From the NCBI RefSeq assembly GCF_004135285.1, contig NZ_CP035494.1:1302001-1366000 (forward strand): 64,000 bases of DNA, read 5' to 3'. The DNA is from Microbacterium protaetiae. GTDB taxonomy: Bacteria; Actinomycetota; Actinomycetes; Actinomycetales; Microbacteriaceae. The position numbers were made by a program, and so were the translations under genes. The notes below the pieces were generated by a model, which saw only the letters and a list, made by a program, of their open reading frames with translations, had not been told where the DNA came from and did no database searches. Shown here one piece after another: positions 32,803-40,540 of this stretch (position 1 is the stretch's first letter; the number at the start of each line of letters is the position of its first letter).

Positions 32803-33837
32803 TCAAGCAGACACCGGCGGCGCATGGGTAGCCCCCGGTTCGGCGCCGCGGCGCGCGAGTTCGGCGGCCGCACGCTCCGGCCCGCCGTGCTCGAGCCCGG
32901 CCAGCGCAGAGCGCCCCGACCACACGAGACGGCCGCGACGGCGCACGGTGACCTCGAGCGATCCGGCGAGGTGCTCGAGCGCTCCCGCCGTGTTGCGCTC
33001 TTGCGAGGGCAGCGGCACGGGCAGGATGTGGGATGCCGCGCGCGGCGCCGTGGCGTCGACCTCGATCGTCCATCCATACCCGCGGCCGCGCAGCATCCAG
33101 CTCTCATCGGTCACCTCGGCGTGCACCGGGCTGACACCGGGATTGCCCAGCCGCACGACGCGTCCCCCTGGAAGGCGGACGACCAGGTCGGTCACCTCGG
33201 TGCGGAAGGGGCCCGCGTGCACCTGCCCGCCGGCAAAGGCCACGCACGCGTCGGGTTCGGCGAAGCCCTGCGCCTGCCCCCACCACCACGCGTCGGGAAA
33301 GCCCTCGCGCCCCCAGTTCTTCTCGGCATAGATCTGCGCACCGCGCAGCTGCCACGTCTGGCCGCCGAGCGTCGCGGTGCCGTCGGCGCGGCCGCCCAGC
33401 AGCCACGGGTGCCAGTACTGGTTGAGCGCCGGCACCGTCTGAAAGATGCTCGACCCGCCGAACGCGCGGTGCGGCCAGAGCACGGGATCGGTGATCTCGA
33501 CATCCAGTCGGGCATCGGGGCCGAGATCGACGTGCAGGCCGCTGTCGTCGCCGGCGAAGGCGCCGCCGGCGCGTGCTCCGATCCGGCGGGGGTCGGCCGT
33601 GGCTTCGGGATGGGCGGCCACCTGCAGGAACCCGCCCGGGTGCGCGGCGACCCCGAGCGTGGCCCACGATCCGCGCGGGCCGCGGTTGACGCCGTTCAGG
33701 GCGATGAGGACTCGTCCGGAAGCGGCATCCGTGACCCGCCAGAAGTACCCCTCCATCGCCACGCCCGGGTGCGCGGGCAGCGGGCTCTGGAAGGGCAGAT
33801 CCGCCCCCGTCGAGCGGTACCACGCGCCCAGGCCCAC
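32803..33837 (-). CDS. tocopherol cyclase-like family protein
   Basis: A 344-residue protein with the hallmarks of the tocopherol cyclase family: MEGYFWRVTD near the N-terminus, a central YAEKNWGREGFPDAWWWGQAQGF, and long beta-rich stretches. Plant members close the chromanol ring of vitamin E; bacterial relatives are mostly uncharacterised, and this organism is not expected to make tocopherol, so the substrate is probably another lipid or quinone. The first gene of a two-gene unit. Confidence 0.8.
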   Translation of the reverse strand: MGLGAWYRSTGADLPFQSPLPAHPGVAMEGYFWRVTDAASGRVLIALNGVNRGPRGSWATLGVAAHPGGFLQVAAHPEATADPRRIGARAGGAFAGDDSGLHVDLGPDARLDVEITDPVLWPHRAFGGSSIFQTVPALNQYWHPWLLGGRADGTATLGGQTWQLRGAQIYAEKNWGREGFPDAWWWGQAQGFAEPDACVAFAGGQVHAGPFRTEVTDLVVRLPGGRVVRLGNPGVSPVHAEVTDESWMLRGRGYGWTIEVDATAPRAASHILPVPLPSQERNTAGALEHLAGSLEVTVRRRGRLVWSGRSALAGLEHGGPERAAAELARRGAEPGATHAPPVSA

Positions 33838-33970
33838 GGTTCAGCCCGTCGCCGCGAGCGATTGGCCCGGCTGCACAGTCGGGATGCCGCCGCTGACGAT
33901 CCCGCACGCGTGGCTCATGAGGGCGAGGTTATCGCGTGCGCGGGATACAGTGCACGCGGGCCCAGACGAG

Positions 33971-34228
33971 TCAGTAGTGATCGCGGCACTTCAGGACGAT
34001 GATCCGCTTGTCGTCGACGTAGTACACAAGCCGGTTCTTTCCGTCGATACGCCGTGACCATGCGCCGACAAGGACATGTCTCAACGGCTCCGGCTTGCCA
34101 AGTCCGGTGAAGGGGTCGCGAAGAACATCGGCGATCAGGGCGTTGATCCGCTTTAGCGTCTTCCGATCTTCCCTCTGCCAGGCGACATAGTCCGCCCATC
34201 CGTGAGGATCGAAGGTGAGTTCACGCAT
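33971..34228 (-). CDS. yoeB: YoeB/Txe-type toxin (mRNA interferase)
   Basis: An 85-residue toxin matching YoeB in length and order: WADYVAWQREDRKTLKRINALI, DPFTGLGKPEPLRH, the basic SRRIDGKNRLVYYV and a terminal His-Tyr. YoeB cleaves mRNA at the ribosomal A site. It starts at ATG 34228, sharing one base with the antitoxin stop (TGATG), so translation is coupled. The conserved Glu, Arg and C-terminal His-Tyr are present, so it should be active. Confidence 0.93.
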   Translation of the reverse strand: MRELTFDPHGWADYVAWQREDRKTLKRINALIADVLRDPFTGLGKPEPLRHVLVGAWSRRIDGKNRLVYYVDDKRIIVLKCRDHY

Positions 34229-34479
34229 CACGGCTCAATGAGGTCGTGATGCTCGTACTCACCCCGCCGTGCGCGCTCGGTCGCTTCGAGCAGCCGCTTC
34301 GCATCGACGGGATTGCTCAACAGATACGCGGTCTCGGCGATGGAATCGTACTCGTCCTTCGACATGAGCACCGCATTGCCGTGCTTCGACACGATCTCGA
34401 CCACATCGCAGTCATCGTTGACCTGCTGGATGAGGCTGAACAGGCGTTTGCGGGCGTCCGTCACCGTGATTGCAGCCAT
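34228..34479 (-). CDS. yefM: YefM/Phd-type antitoxin
   Basis: An 83-residue antitoxin: an N-terminal DNA-binding half (MAAITVTDARKRLFSLIQQV), the middle GNAVLMSKDEYDSIAETAYLL and an acidic C-terminal toxin-binding tail. It neutralises YoeB and represses the operon. A CGAGGAGG ribosome-binding site precedes the ATG at 34479, and a GGTAC palindrome lies just upstream. A DUF4192 gene ends 59 bp upstream on the same strand. Confidence 0.93.
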   Translation of the reverse strand: MAAITVTDARKRLFSLIQQVNDDCDVVEIVSKHGNAVLMSKDEYDSIAETAYLLSNPVDAKRLLEATERARRGEYEHHDLIEP

Positions 34480-34497
34480 GTGCGCCTCCTCGCAAGT

Positions 34498-34515
34498 GGT
34501 ACTTAAAAGCGTACC
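34498..34515 (-). promoter_or_regulatory. candidate YefM operator
   Basis: GGTAC and GTACC half-sites are separated by 8 bp of AT-rich sequence, forming an 18-bp inverted repeat directly in front of the antitoxin gene. YefM-type antitoxins bind short TAC/GTA-containing palindromes at their promoters, which fits. Confidence 0.6.
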
Positions 34516-34538
34516 AGTTGTGGGCGCGGCCGCGGCGC

Positions 34539-35225
34539 TCACCGACCCACCCAGGCAGGGAGGCGCGACGACATAATCATCGACAAGCCGTAAGCGAGCA
34601 GATGCTCGGGCTCGATCTGCGCAGCCTCGTCGATGTACAGCAACGCCAGCGGCCGCTGCCCCCGCGCCCACATCAGCCACGCCAGAGTACACAGCAGCGA
34701 GGGCCGATACGGCTCGGGCACGAGCGCGGCGGTGCGGCGCAGAAGGGCGATTCCGCAACCGACCCGATCAGCAAGCGGCTTGCGTCGCACCTCGCCGTGC
34801 AGCATCCGCACTATCGTGTCACGTGGGATCTGCCCGGCTGCGTGCTGCGCCCAGACGTAGTCGTCGACGGTCATTTCACGCCGGCCAGCGCGATCGACGA
34901 GGCGCGCGGTCTTGAGCAGTGCTTCCTCTGCGACGTGGCGGCCGAACGCTATCTGCACGGCCATCGTCTCGGGGATGCTCGGCATCGCGGCCATGAACGC
35001 GACCCGGGCGGCGAGCGCCGGCGTGATCGGCTCGTCGTCGTCGAGCAGCGACTCGGTGAGCGCGACCATGAGAGCCATCGCCTCGCCGTGTGGCGGGGCA
35101 TCGGCTTGGCCGGTGAGCAGCTGTTCGAGCGAAGCGGCGGCGTCGGCGCGGTCGGCCTCACTCGCGTCGGCGAGGTGGATGCGGGGCTCATCGGTCAGCG
35201 GGTACGGCATCGGGATCTCGGTCAT
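34539..35225 (-). CDS. DUF4192 family protein, paralogue 1
   Basis: A 228-residue actinobacterial protein of unknown function. DUF4192-type landmarks are the N-terminal RIHL, a middle MAVQIAFG, then LLRRTAAL and the C-terminal LAWLMWARGQRPLALLYIDEA..EPEHLLA. No membrane segment is seen. It leads directly into yefM-yoeB on the same strand. A paralogue at 45568 has the same position in front of a different toxin-antitoxin pair. A paired TCCACA element lies 47 bp upstream of the start. Confidence 0.82.
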   Translation of the reverse strand: MTEIPMPYPLTDEPRIHLADASEADRADAAASLEQLLTGQADAPPHGEAMALMVALTESLLDDDEPITPALAARVAFMAAMPSIPETMAVQIAFGRHVAEEALLKTARLVDRAGRREMTVDDYVWAQHAAGQIPRDTIVRMLHGEVRRKPLADRVGCGIALLRRTAALVPEPYRPSLLCTLAWLMWARGQRPLALLYIDEAAQIEPEHLLAYGLSMIMSSRLPAWVGR

Positions 35226-35272
35226 GCAGCCATGGTTGTGCCTTCGCTCGCCGCCATGGGGCCATCCCGCAC

Positions 35273-35303
35273 ATCTGTGGATAAGTCGCTGCCTGTGGAG
35301 GAA
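35273..35303 (-). promoter_or_regulatory. paired DnaA-box-like element upstream of DUF4192 paralogue 1
   Basis: Read in gene direction, TTCCTCCACA is followed after 9 bp by TTATCCACAGAT. TTATCCACA is a perfect match to the DnaA-box consensus TTATNCACA. The same pair occurs before the second DUF4192 gene (19-bp spacing) and before the DUF222 gene (18-bp spacing). Confidence 0.6.
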
Positions 35304-35317
35304 CCGATGAGGGGTGC

Positions 35318-35596
35318 TTACAACCCCTCGATGTCGTAGAGCCGCTCGATGCCGGCCGTCGCCCGGCCCCAGGCCGAGGCGGCGACGCGCTGCTGATGCG
35401 AACGGAAAGCTGCGGCATCCGCGAATCTCTCCTCGACCGACCACACGAGCGGGTCATCCGTGGCAAGCACCTCGAATTCCAGACATCCGGGTTCTTCGCG
35501 TGTCAGCTTCAGATGCGCAGGCAGACGCGAGGCGACCACGGCCGCCTCGTCGGTGTCACGACAGCGCAGGGTTCCATGCAGGTGGATGCTGCTCAC
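35318..35596 (-). CDS. antibiotic biosynthesis monooxygenase (ABM) domain protein
   Basis: A 92-residue ferredoxin-like dimeric alpha-beta barrel protein. PAHLKLTREEPGCLEFEVLATDDP and WSVEERFADAAAFRSHQQ are the typical ABM strand-helix units. Members oxidise quinols or polyketides without cofactor, or degrade haem. Being next to a quinone-type MarR regulon it might be a quinol monooxygenase; this is inference. It is 91 bp upstream of the DUF4192 gene, which has its own upstream element. Confidence 0.85.
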   Translation of the reverse strand: MSSIHLHGTLRCRDTDEAAVVASRLPAHLKLTREEPGCLEFEVLATDDPLVWSVEERFADAAAFRSHQQRVAASAWGRATAGIERLYDIEGL

Positions 35597-35644
35597 ACAG
35601 CGATCTTCGCACCCACGAGACGCGGTGGCCCGCGCCGCGTCTCG

Positions 35645-36283
35645 TCACACACGGGCGCGTCGGGCGCGCACCGCGAACCCGCCGGTCCACGGCACCTGCT
35701 CGCGCACCGCGAGCACCATCTGCAGGAAGCCGAGCGCCTCGAGCTCACGCGCGCGCTTCAGCGCCCCGGCGTCGGCAACGGCCACGCCGCCCGCCGACAC
35801 GATCTCGGTCAGCTGAGCCTTCGCTGCGTCGTCATCGCCGGCGACCACGATGGTCGTAGGCACACCGCCCACCTCGCCCGTGGCGAGTGTCGCGGCGAAG
35901 TTGGTGTTGAACGCCTTGACGACCTTCGCGCCCGGCAGAGCCGCCTGCAGTTCGGCGGCGGCCGACGAGTCGGCAGGTACGGTCAGGCCGTCGAACGTGG
36001 CGAAGTCCACCGGGTTCGTGACATCCACCACGACCTTGCCGTCCAGCAGCGACCCGTACGTGGTGATCACATCGGCGAGCGCCGCATACGGCAGCGCGAG
36101 CACGACGACATCGCCCGAGAGCGCTTCACCGAACGTGGCCGCCGTGCCGCCGACCTGCTCGGCCAGCTGCTGTGCCTTGGCGATATCGCGCGCGACGATC
36201 TGCACGCCGGCTCCCCCCTTGGCCGCGATGCCGGCGATCGCCGAGCCCATGTTCCCTGTTCCGATGACCGAGATGCTTGCCAT
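35645..36283 (-). CDS. NADPH-dependent F420 reductase-like oxidoreductase
   Basis: A 212-residue Rossmann protein. SVIGTGNMGSAIAGIAAKGG is the NADP site, and DVTNPVD with KAFNTNFA follows as in F420:NADPH oxidoreductases. It may exchange hydride with F420 or another acceptor. The gene is divergent from a MarR regulator; an operator palindrome lies 20 bp before the ATG at 36283, and a near-identical one precedes a ring-cleaving dioxygenase, so all are likely one regulon. Confidence 0.87.
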   Translation of the reverse strand: MASISVIGTGNMGSAIAGIAAKGGAGVQIVARDIAKAQQLAEQVGGTAATFGEALSGDVVVLALPYAALADVITTYGSLLDGKVVVDVTNPVDFATFDGLTVPADSSAAAELQAALPGAKVVKAFNTNFAATLATGEVGGVPTTIVVAGDDDAAKAQLTEIVSAGGVAVADAGALKRARELEALGFLQMVLAVREQVPWTGGFAVRARRARV

Positions 36284-36302
36284 TGTCCGTCACCTTCAAA
36301 TC

Positions 36303-36348
36303 AGTTGTAGATGCAACTACCTAGGGAAACGAAGTTGCACGTACATCT
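36303..36348. promoter_or_regulatory. two MarR operators in the F420-reductase/marR divergent promoter
   Basis: Site 1 (36304-36317), read on the minus strand, is GTTGCATCTACAAC. Site 2 (36334-36347, plus strand) is GTTGCACGTACATC. Site 2 covers the expected -35 of the rightward promoter whose -10 is TAGACT (36361-36366). A third site, GTTGCATGTACAAC, precedes the dioxygenase gene at 38279. Confidence 0.75.
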
Positions 36349-36374
36349 ATTCCCGCGGCATAGACTCGGGAGCC

Positions 36375-36878
36375 ATGGCGTACCAGGTGCCCCGCATGGA
36401 CGACCTCGAGTCCCGAGCATGGTTGTCGCTCGTGTGGACCACCGAGCTGCTGCCGGCCGCGCTCGACGCGCAGCTGCAGGCCGAGGCGGGAATGACGCAC
36501 TTCGAGTTCATCGTGCTCAGCACCCTGCGGCAGACGAAGGGCTCGTCGTTGCGCACGAAAGACCTCGCCGCCGCCGTCAACGCGACCATGCCCCGGCTCT
36601 CGCGCGTCGTCGGCAAGCTCGCCGACCGGGGCCTCGTCGAGCGGGTCGGCGGGAATGCCGACGGACGGGTCGTGCACGTGCACCTGACCACCGCCGGCAG
36701 GCGCGCGCTCGTGCGCGCCCTGCCCGGGCACCTCGCCCTCGTTCGCGAACTGGTGATCGACCGTCTCGAGCCCGCGCAGCTGCGCGCTATCGCCAGCGCA
36801 CTCGAGCCGATCGTCGAGCGGCTCGACCCGCACAAACGCACGGGATTCGCCGCCGCGCAGCGCGCGGCCGACGACTGA
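36375..36878 (+). CDS. MarR family regulator, MhqR-like by context
   Basis: A 167-residue winged-helix repressor. The DNA-binding part reads LRTKDLAAAVNATMPRLSRVVGKLADRGLV with the wing GNADGRVVHVHLTTAGRR. TAGACT lies eight bases before the ATG at 36375. The flanking genes (F420-type reductase, deazaflavin nitroreductase, ring-cleaving dioxygenase) and three matching operators resemble the quinone-responsive MhqR regulon of Bacillus. The inducer here is inferred to be a quinone or similar electrophile. Confidence 0.85.
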   Translation: MAYQVPRMDDLESRAWLSLVWTTELLPAALDAQLQAEAGMTHFEFIVLSTLRQTKGSSLRTKDLAAAVNATMPRLSRVVGKLADRGLVERVGGNADGRVVHVHLTTAGRRALVRALPGHLALVRELVIDRLEPAQLRAIASALEPIVERLDPHKRTGFAAAQRAADD

Positions 36879-36902
36879 GAAGACACATCACAGAGGAGAA
36901 AC

Positions 36903-37319
36903 ATGGCAGACGACTGGACCCAGCGCATCATCGACGAGTTCCGCGCGAACGACGGGACCGTGACATCCGCCCCCTTCGGCCGCTCGCTCGTGCTGCTGCA
37001 TCACACGGGTGCGAAGAGCGGAACCGCGCGCGTCACGCCGGTGATGGGTATTCGCGTCGACGACGACACCTGGCTCATCGCCGCGTCGAAAGCGGGCGCG
37101 CCCGACAACCCCGGCTGGTACCACAACCTGCTCGCGCACCCCGATGTGACGATCGAGGCACCCGGTGAGGGCGAGGTGGCTGTACACGCGACGCAGCTGA
37201 AGGATGCCGCGCGCGACGAGGCATGGGCACGGTTCACCACGCGCAGCCCGGGGTTCACCGCGTACCAGCAGAAGACGACGCGCATCATCCCGGTGCTCGC
37301 GCTGCGGCGACGGGACTGA
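36903..37319 (+). CDS. deazaflavin-dependent nitroreductase (Ddn) family protein
   Basis: A 138-residue split-barrel protein of the Ddn/nitroreductase family. LLHHTGAKSGTARVTPVMG and KAGAPDNPGWYHNLLAHPDVTIE are its signature segments. Members reduce quinones, nitro compounds or menaquinone with F420H2. AGAGGAGA precedes the ATG at 36903, 24 bp behind the marR stop, so it is in the marR operon and probably a detoxification enzyme. Confidence 0.9.
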   Translation: MADDWTQRIIDEFRANDGTVTSAPFGRSLVLLHHTGAKSGTARVTPVMGIRVDDDTWLIAASKAGAPDNPGWYHNLLAHPDVTIEAPGEGEVAVHATQLKDAARDEAWARFTTRSPGFTAYQQKTTRIIPVLALRRRD

Positions 37320-37325
37320 TCGCCG

Positions 37326-38255
37326 TCAGCGACCGAGCAACTCGTCGGCCTCCACAGCCGGCAGTGCGAGCGTCACCTGCGTGCCCCACGGGTCGGCGAC
37401 GACGATCGATCGGCCGTCGTCGGCGAACGGCAGTCGGCGATGCTTCAGGCGCGCGGCGAGCGCATCGAGGTCGTCACGAGCGGGAACCGTGATTGCGACA
37501 TCCCCCAGCCCCAGGCTCGCGGCGCGAGGGCCCGCGCCGGCGCTGTTCCAGGTGTTCATGGCGATGTGGTGGTGGTAGCCGCCTGCCGACGCGAACAGCG
37601 CGCCCGGGTAGCTGCCGACGGTCGCCTGGAATCCGAGCGCATCGACATAGAAGGCGCGCGCGGACGGAATGTCACCGACCTGCAGGTGCACGTGCCCGAC
37701 CGTGCCGGGCGCCTCGCCGACGCCGGCGAACGCGGGCTCGGTCAGGTGCTCGTTGAGGTAGGCGTTCGGGTCAAGGTACAGCGTCGACATGCGCACCTCG
37801 CCGTTCGCGTCGTACTGCCATTGCGAGCGGTCGCGGTCGGTGTACAGCTCGACGCCGTTGCCCTCTGGATCGGTGAAGTAGAAGGCCTCGCTGACCAGGT
37901 GGTCGCTCGATCCGGTGAAGCGGCTGCGCTCATCCTGCGCGGCACGCAGCACCGTGGCGGCCAGCGTGGCCGCGTCGTCGAAGAGGAACGCGGTGTGGAA
38001 CAGCCCTGCCTGCCGCGGGTCGACGCCGGGCAGATCAGGGGTCGCGATCAGCCGCACCATCGGCACCTGACCGCGGCCGAGCACGCGGTGCACTTCACGT
38101 CCGCGCGTGCGCTCCTCGATGGGCGCGAGCGCGAGCGCGTTCGCGTAGTACGACGACATCAGCTCGAGATCGCCGACGCGCAGGGTGACGGCATCCATCC
38201 CGGTGAACGGGTTGAGGATGCCGTCGGCGGTGGTGACTTCTCGTGTCTCGATCAT
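37326..38255 (-). CDS. VOC family ring-cleaving dioxygenase (MhqO-like)
   Basis: A 309-residue two-module VOC protein. Each half opens like an extradiol dioxygenase (AVTLRVGDLELMSSYYANAL; VGHVHLQVGDIPSARAFYVDALG), and metal-ligand histidines are seen in FHTAFLF, GHVHLQV and HHHIAMN. Length and organisation match MhqO-type putative hydroquinone dioxygenases. CGGAGGA precedes the ATG at 38255, and a MarR site lies 24 bp upstream, placing it under the same repressor. Convergent with the Ddn-type gene. Confidence 0.9.
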   Translation of the reverse strand: MIETREVTTADGILNPFTGMDAVTLRVGDLELMSSYYANALALAPIEERTRGREVHRVLGRGQVPMVRLIATPDLPGVDPRQAGLFHTAFLFDDAATLAATVLRAAQDERSRFTGSSDHLVSEAFYFTDPEGNGVELYTDRDRSQWQYDANGEVRMSTLYLDPNAYLNEHLTEPAFAGVGEAPGTVGHVHLQVGDIPSARAFYVDALGFQATVGSYPGALFASAGGYHHHIAMNTWNSAGAGPRAASLGLGDVAITVPARDDLDALAARLKHRRLPFADDGRSIVVADPWGTQVTLALPAVEADELLGR

Positions 38256-38277
38256 GATTCCTCCGTGCACAAAGCTT

Positions 38278-38293
38278 AGTTGCATGTACAACC
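38278..38293 (-). promoter_or_regulatory. MarR operator upstream of ring-cleaving dioxygenase
   Basis: GTTGCATGTACAAC (38279-38292) differs by a single base from site 1 in the F420-reductase promoter. It is 24 bp upstream of the dioxygenase start and overlaps where its promoter should be. Confidence 0.7.
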
Positions 38294-38356
38294 ACTTATC
38301 GGTGCGATCCATTCCCGAGTGGCGCGTCACCGCGCCCATCGACCAGGCTGGTGGCG

Positions 38357-38719
38357 ATGGATGACTGGACGGGCACTGCCCATGCCTATGCCTACGTCCG
38401 CGCCGGCGCGACGCCTCCGCCCGGTCAGCGTCTGCTACCCGCCGACGACTTCGCAAGAACGCGCGACGGACTGCACGATCTGCTGACCGAGACGGGGCTC
38501 GTGGATGCCACAGCCGCCGAGATCTCGTGGGACTTCGTGATCGCCGCCGATGACCTCTGGCGCGGTGTCGAGGCGGGCATCGCCACGGTGGGCGCCACCT
38601 TTCGCACGCAGGACGAGGCCGGCCGGGCCGCGATGCGGCGGGTGTTCGAAGAGCTGTCGGGCGGCGGCATCCTGACCCTCCCCTCGACGGCGATCATTGC
38701 GGCGGCGACCCGGCGCTGA
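38357..38719 (+). pseudogene. probable C-terminal remnant of a SAM methyltransferase
   Basis: A 120-residue open frame. From about residue 35 it resembles the C-terminal third of a type-11 methyltransferase (LLTETGLVDATAAEISWDFVIAADDLWRGVEAG..GATFRTQDEAGRAAMRRVFEEL), but no AdoMet-binding motifs precede it. It may be a decayed gene whose N-terminus was lost, or a small orphan domain. No ribosome-binding site is obvious at the ATG (38357). Confidence 0.5.
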
Positions 38720-38750
38720 GAGTGTCAGAGCCGACCCCTAGAATCGCGTC

Positions 38751-39233
38751 ATGTCGTTCGGAATGCTCTCCACACCGGTGGGCACGCTCGGCGTCACCGG
38801 CGAGGGCGGCGCGATCACGCGCGTCGAGTGGGTGCGCGACGCGCGCGAGCAAGATGTCGACGCTCTCGTCGCCGACGCTCTGGCGCAGCTCGAGGCGTAC
38901 TTCGCTGGCGAGCGTCACCGGTTCGATGTGCCGTTCGACCTCGGCGCACAGTCCGAGGGTGCGAGGGCCGTGCTGATGACGCTCCACGACACGGTCGAGT
39001 TCGGCGACTCGATCACCTATGGTGACCTTGCCGCGCGCAGCGGCACCGACATTCCAGCGCGCGGTATCGGGACCATCATGGGGGCGAATCCGGTGCCGAT
39101 CATCGTTCCCTGTCACCGTGTTCTCGCGAGCGACGGGCTCGGCGGGTACTCGGGTGGCGCACCGGGCCAGGGCCTGGTCACCAAGCGCGCGCTGCTCGAG
39201 TTCGAGGGCGCTCTGCCGGCGCCGCTGTTCTGA
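38751..39233 (+). CDS. ogt: methylated-DNA--protein-cysteine S-methyltransferase
   Basis: A 160-residue DNA repair protein. The methyl-accepting cysteine is C121 in the invariant PCHRV motif, with the helix-turn-helix ITYGDLAARSGT just before it and the GGYSGG loop after. It removes methyl groups from O6-methylguanine in a suicide reaction. TAGAAT (38739-38744) lies six bases before the ATG, a leaderless arrangement. The SRPBCC gene follows by 25 bp. Confidence 0.93.
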   Translation: MSFGMLSTPVGTLGVTGEGGAITRVEWVRDAREQDVDALVADALAQLEAYFAGERHRFDVPFDLGAQSEGARAVLMTLHDTVEFGDSITYGDLAARSGTDIPARGIGTIMGANPVPIIVPCHRVLASDGLGGYSGGAPGQGLVTKRALLEFEGALPAPLF

Positions 39234-39258
39234 CACCGCAAGAGGAAGTGAGCCGCAC

Positions 39259-39693
39259 ATGGCCGACGGGTATGACGCAACCTCGACCATCACGATCGAG
39301 GCGCCGCGCGAAGAGGTGTGGCGTGTGCTTCTGGATCCCGCCGCAGTAAAGGAGTACATGTTCGGCACCGACCTTGAGACGAGCTGGGCTGTCGGCGGTC
39401 AGATCCGCTGGCGCGGCGTGTGGAAGGACAAGCCATTCGAAGACCACGGTGTCATCCTCGAAGTCGATGCTCCGGCCCGCCTCGTCTTCACGCACTTCAG
39501 TCCGTTGAGCGGAGACGAAGACGTCCCCGAGAACCACCACACCCTCACGTGGACTCTGGACGATACCGGCCCCGCCACGACGGTGCTGACTCTGCGTCAG
39601 AGCAACAACACCACGCCAGAGGCCGCCGAACACTCGCGGCGGATGTGGGATCAGCTCGTCGCGACGGTGAAGCAGATCGCCGAGCGCGGGTGA
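39259..39693 (+). CDS. SRPBCC/AHSA1 family protein
   Basis: A 144-residue START-like hydrophobic-pocket protein. It opens ATSTITIEAPREEVWRVLLDP, has the middle GGQIRWRGVWKDKPFEDHGVILEVDAPARLVF and ends in a long C-terminal helix. AHSA1-type proteins bind lipophilic ligands or assist chaperones. AAGAGGAAGTG precedes the ATG at 39259. It is convergent with the TetR gene, 19 bp apart. Confidence 0.87.
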   Translation: MADGYDATSTITIEAPREEVWRVLLDPAAVKEYMFGTDLETSWAVGGQIRWRGVWKDKPFEDHGVILEVDAPARLVFTHFSPLSGDEDVPENHHTLTWTLDDTGPATTVLTLRQSNNTTPEAAEHSRRMWDQLVATVKQIAERG

Positions 39694-39712
39694 TGCGCCG
39701 GGGAGCAGCTGG

Positions 39713-40330
39713 TCACCGGTGAGGTGCGAGGAGCTCGTCAAACCATGGGATGAGCCGCGCCACGCGCTGGGGAAAAGAAGCCCAAGAGTCGTCCAGTCCG
39801 GCGAGGACTTGCGCACCCACGAATGCGGAGTTCACGAACTCCGCAGCCTGGTCGAGATCGATGTCGGGGCGAATCGATCCTTCCTCGATTCCCTGGCTGA
39901 TGATGTCGCGCACGATATGCACCCACTCGATGTAGGGAGCATTCGCAATCTCGGCCACTTCCGGACTCGCCTGGCCTGCGAGCCGGATGCCACCCTGGAC
40001 AATCTCATCGGTCGAGATCAGCATCGCTAGACGATCCAATAGTGCGAATAAGCGCTCCCTTGTGGTGCCGGGGCTGCTCTGAACAGCCTGGAGGACGGCC
40101 TTCATCCGTTCTTGCTGCGCTTCGAGGACGGCGCGTGCCATCTCAGCCTTGGTGCCAAAGTGGAAGTACATCGACCCCTCACTGGCACCCGACTCGACCG
40201 CGATGCCCCGCAGTCGTGATTCACCGTATGACAGCCGCGCAAACACCCGTGCCGCGCCGGCGATTAGTGCTTCGCGGGTGGCGATCGACCGCTCCTGTTT
40301 CAGTGCAGCCACCTTGCGTTCCGTCACCAC
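39713..40330 (-). CDS. TetR family regulator, gamma-butyrolactone-receptor-like
   Basis: A 205-residue TetR protein whose N-terminus follows the ScbR/ArpA pattern: KQERSIATREALIAGAARVFARLSYGESRLRGIAVESGASEGSMYFHFGTKAEMARAVLEAQQ. Such receptors bind butyrolactone-type signals and repress secondary-metabolite or export genes. The frame opens with a GTG at 40345, but AGAGGGG lies about five bases before the GTG at 40330, which I prefer. It is divergent from the lipoprotein/exporter operon and is its probable regulator. Confidence 0.85.
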   Translation of the reverse strand: MVTERKVAALKQERSIATREALIAGAARVFARLSYGESRLRGIAVESGASEGSMYFHFGTKAEMARAVLEAQQERMKAVLQAVQSSPGTTRERLFALLDRLAMLISTDEIVQGGIRLAGQASPEVAEIANAPYIEWVHIVRDIISQGIEEGSIRPDIDLDQAAEFVNSAFVGAQVLAGLDDSWASFPQRVARLIPWFDELLAPHR

Positions 40331-40540
40331 CAAGACCCCTCTCACACATGCGCCGGAGCGACGCTGCCCGGCAACCCCATTATGCCGGCCGGCGCGGGAG
40401 CTCCTCAGTCTCCCGCATCCAGCGGTAGTAATTGATGCACCTTAATTGCTATGATCTGTTCGCCCCCAAGACAGGCGAGCGGGCGTGGTCCGCGATCGCA
40501 CCCGCAGCATCGACTGACACCACCGACTGAGGGAACCCAC

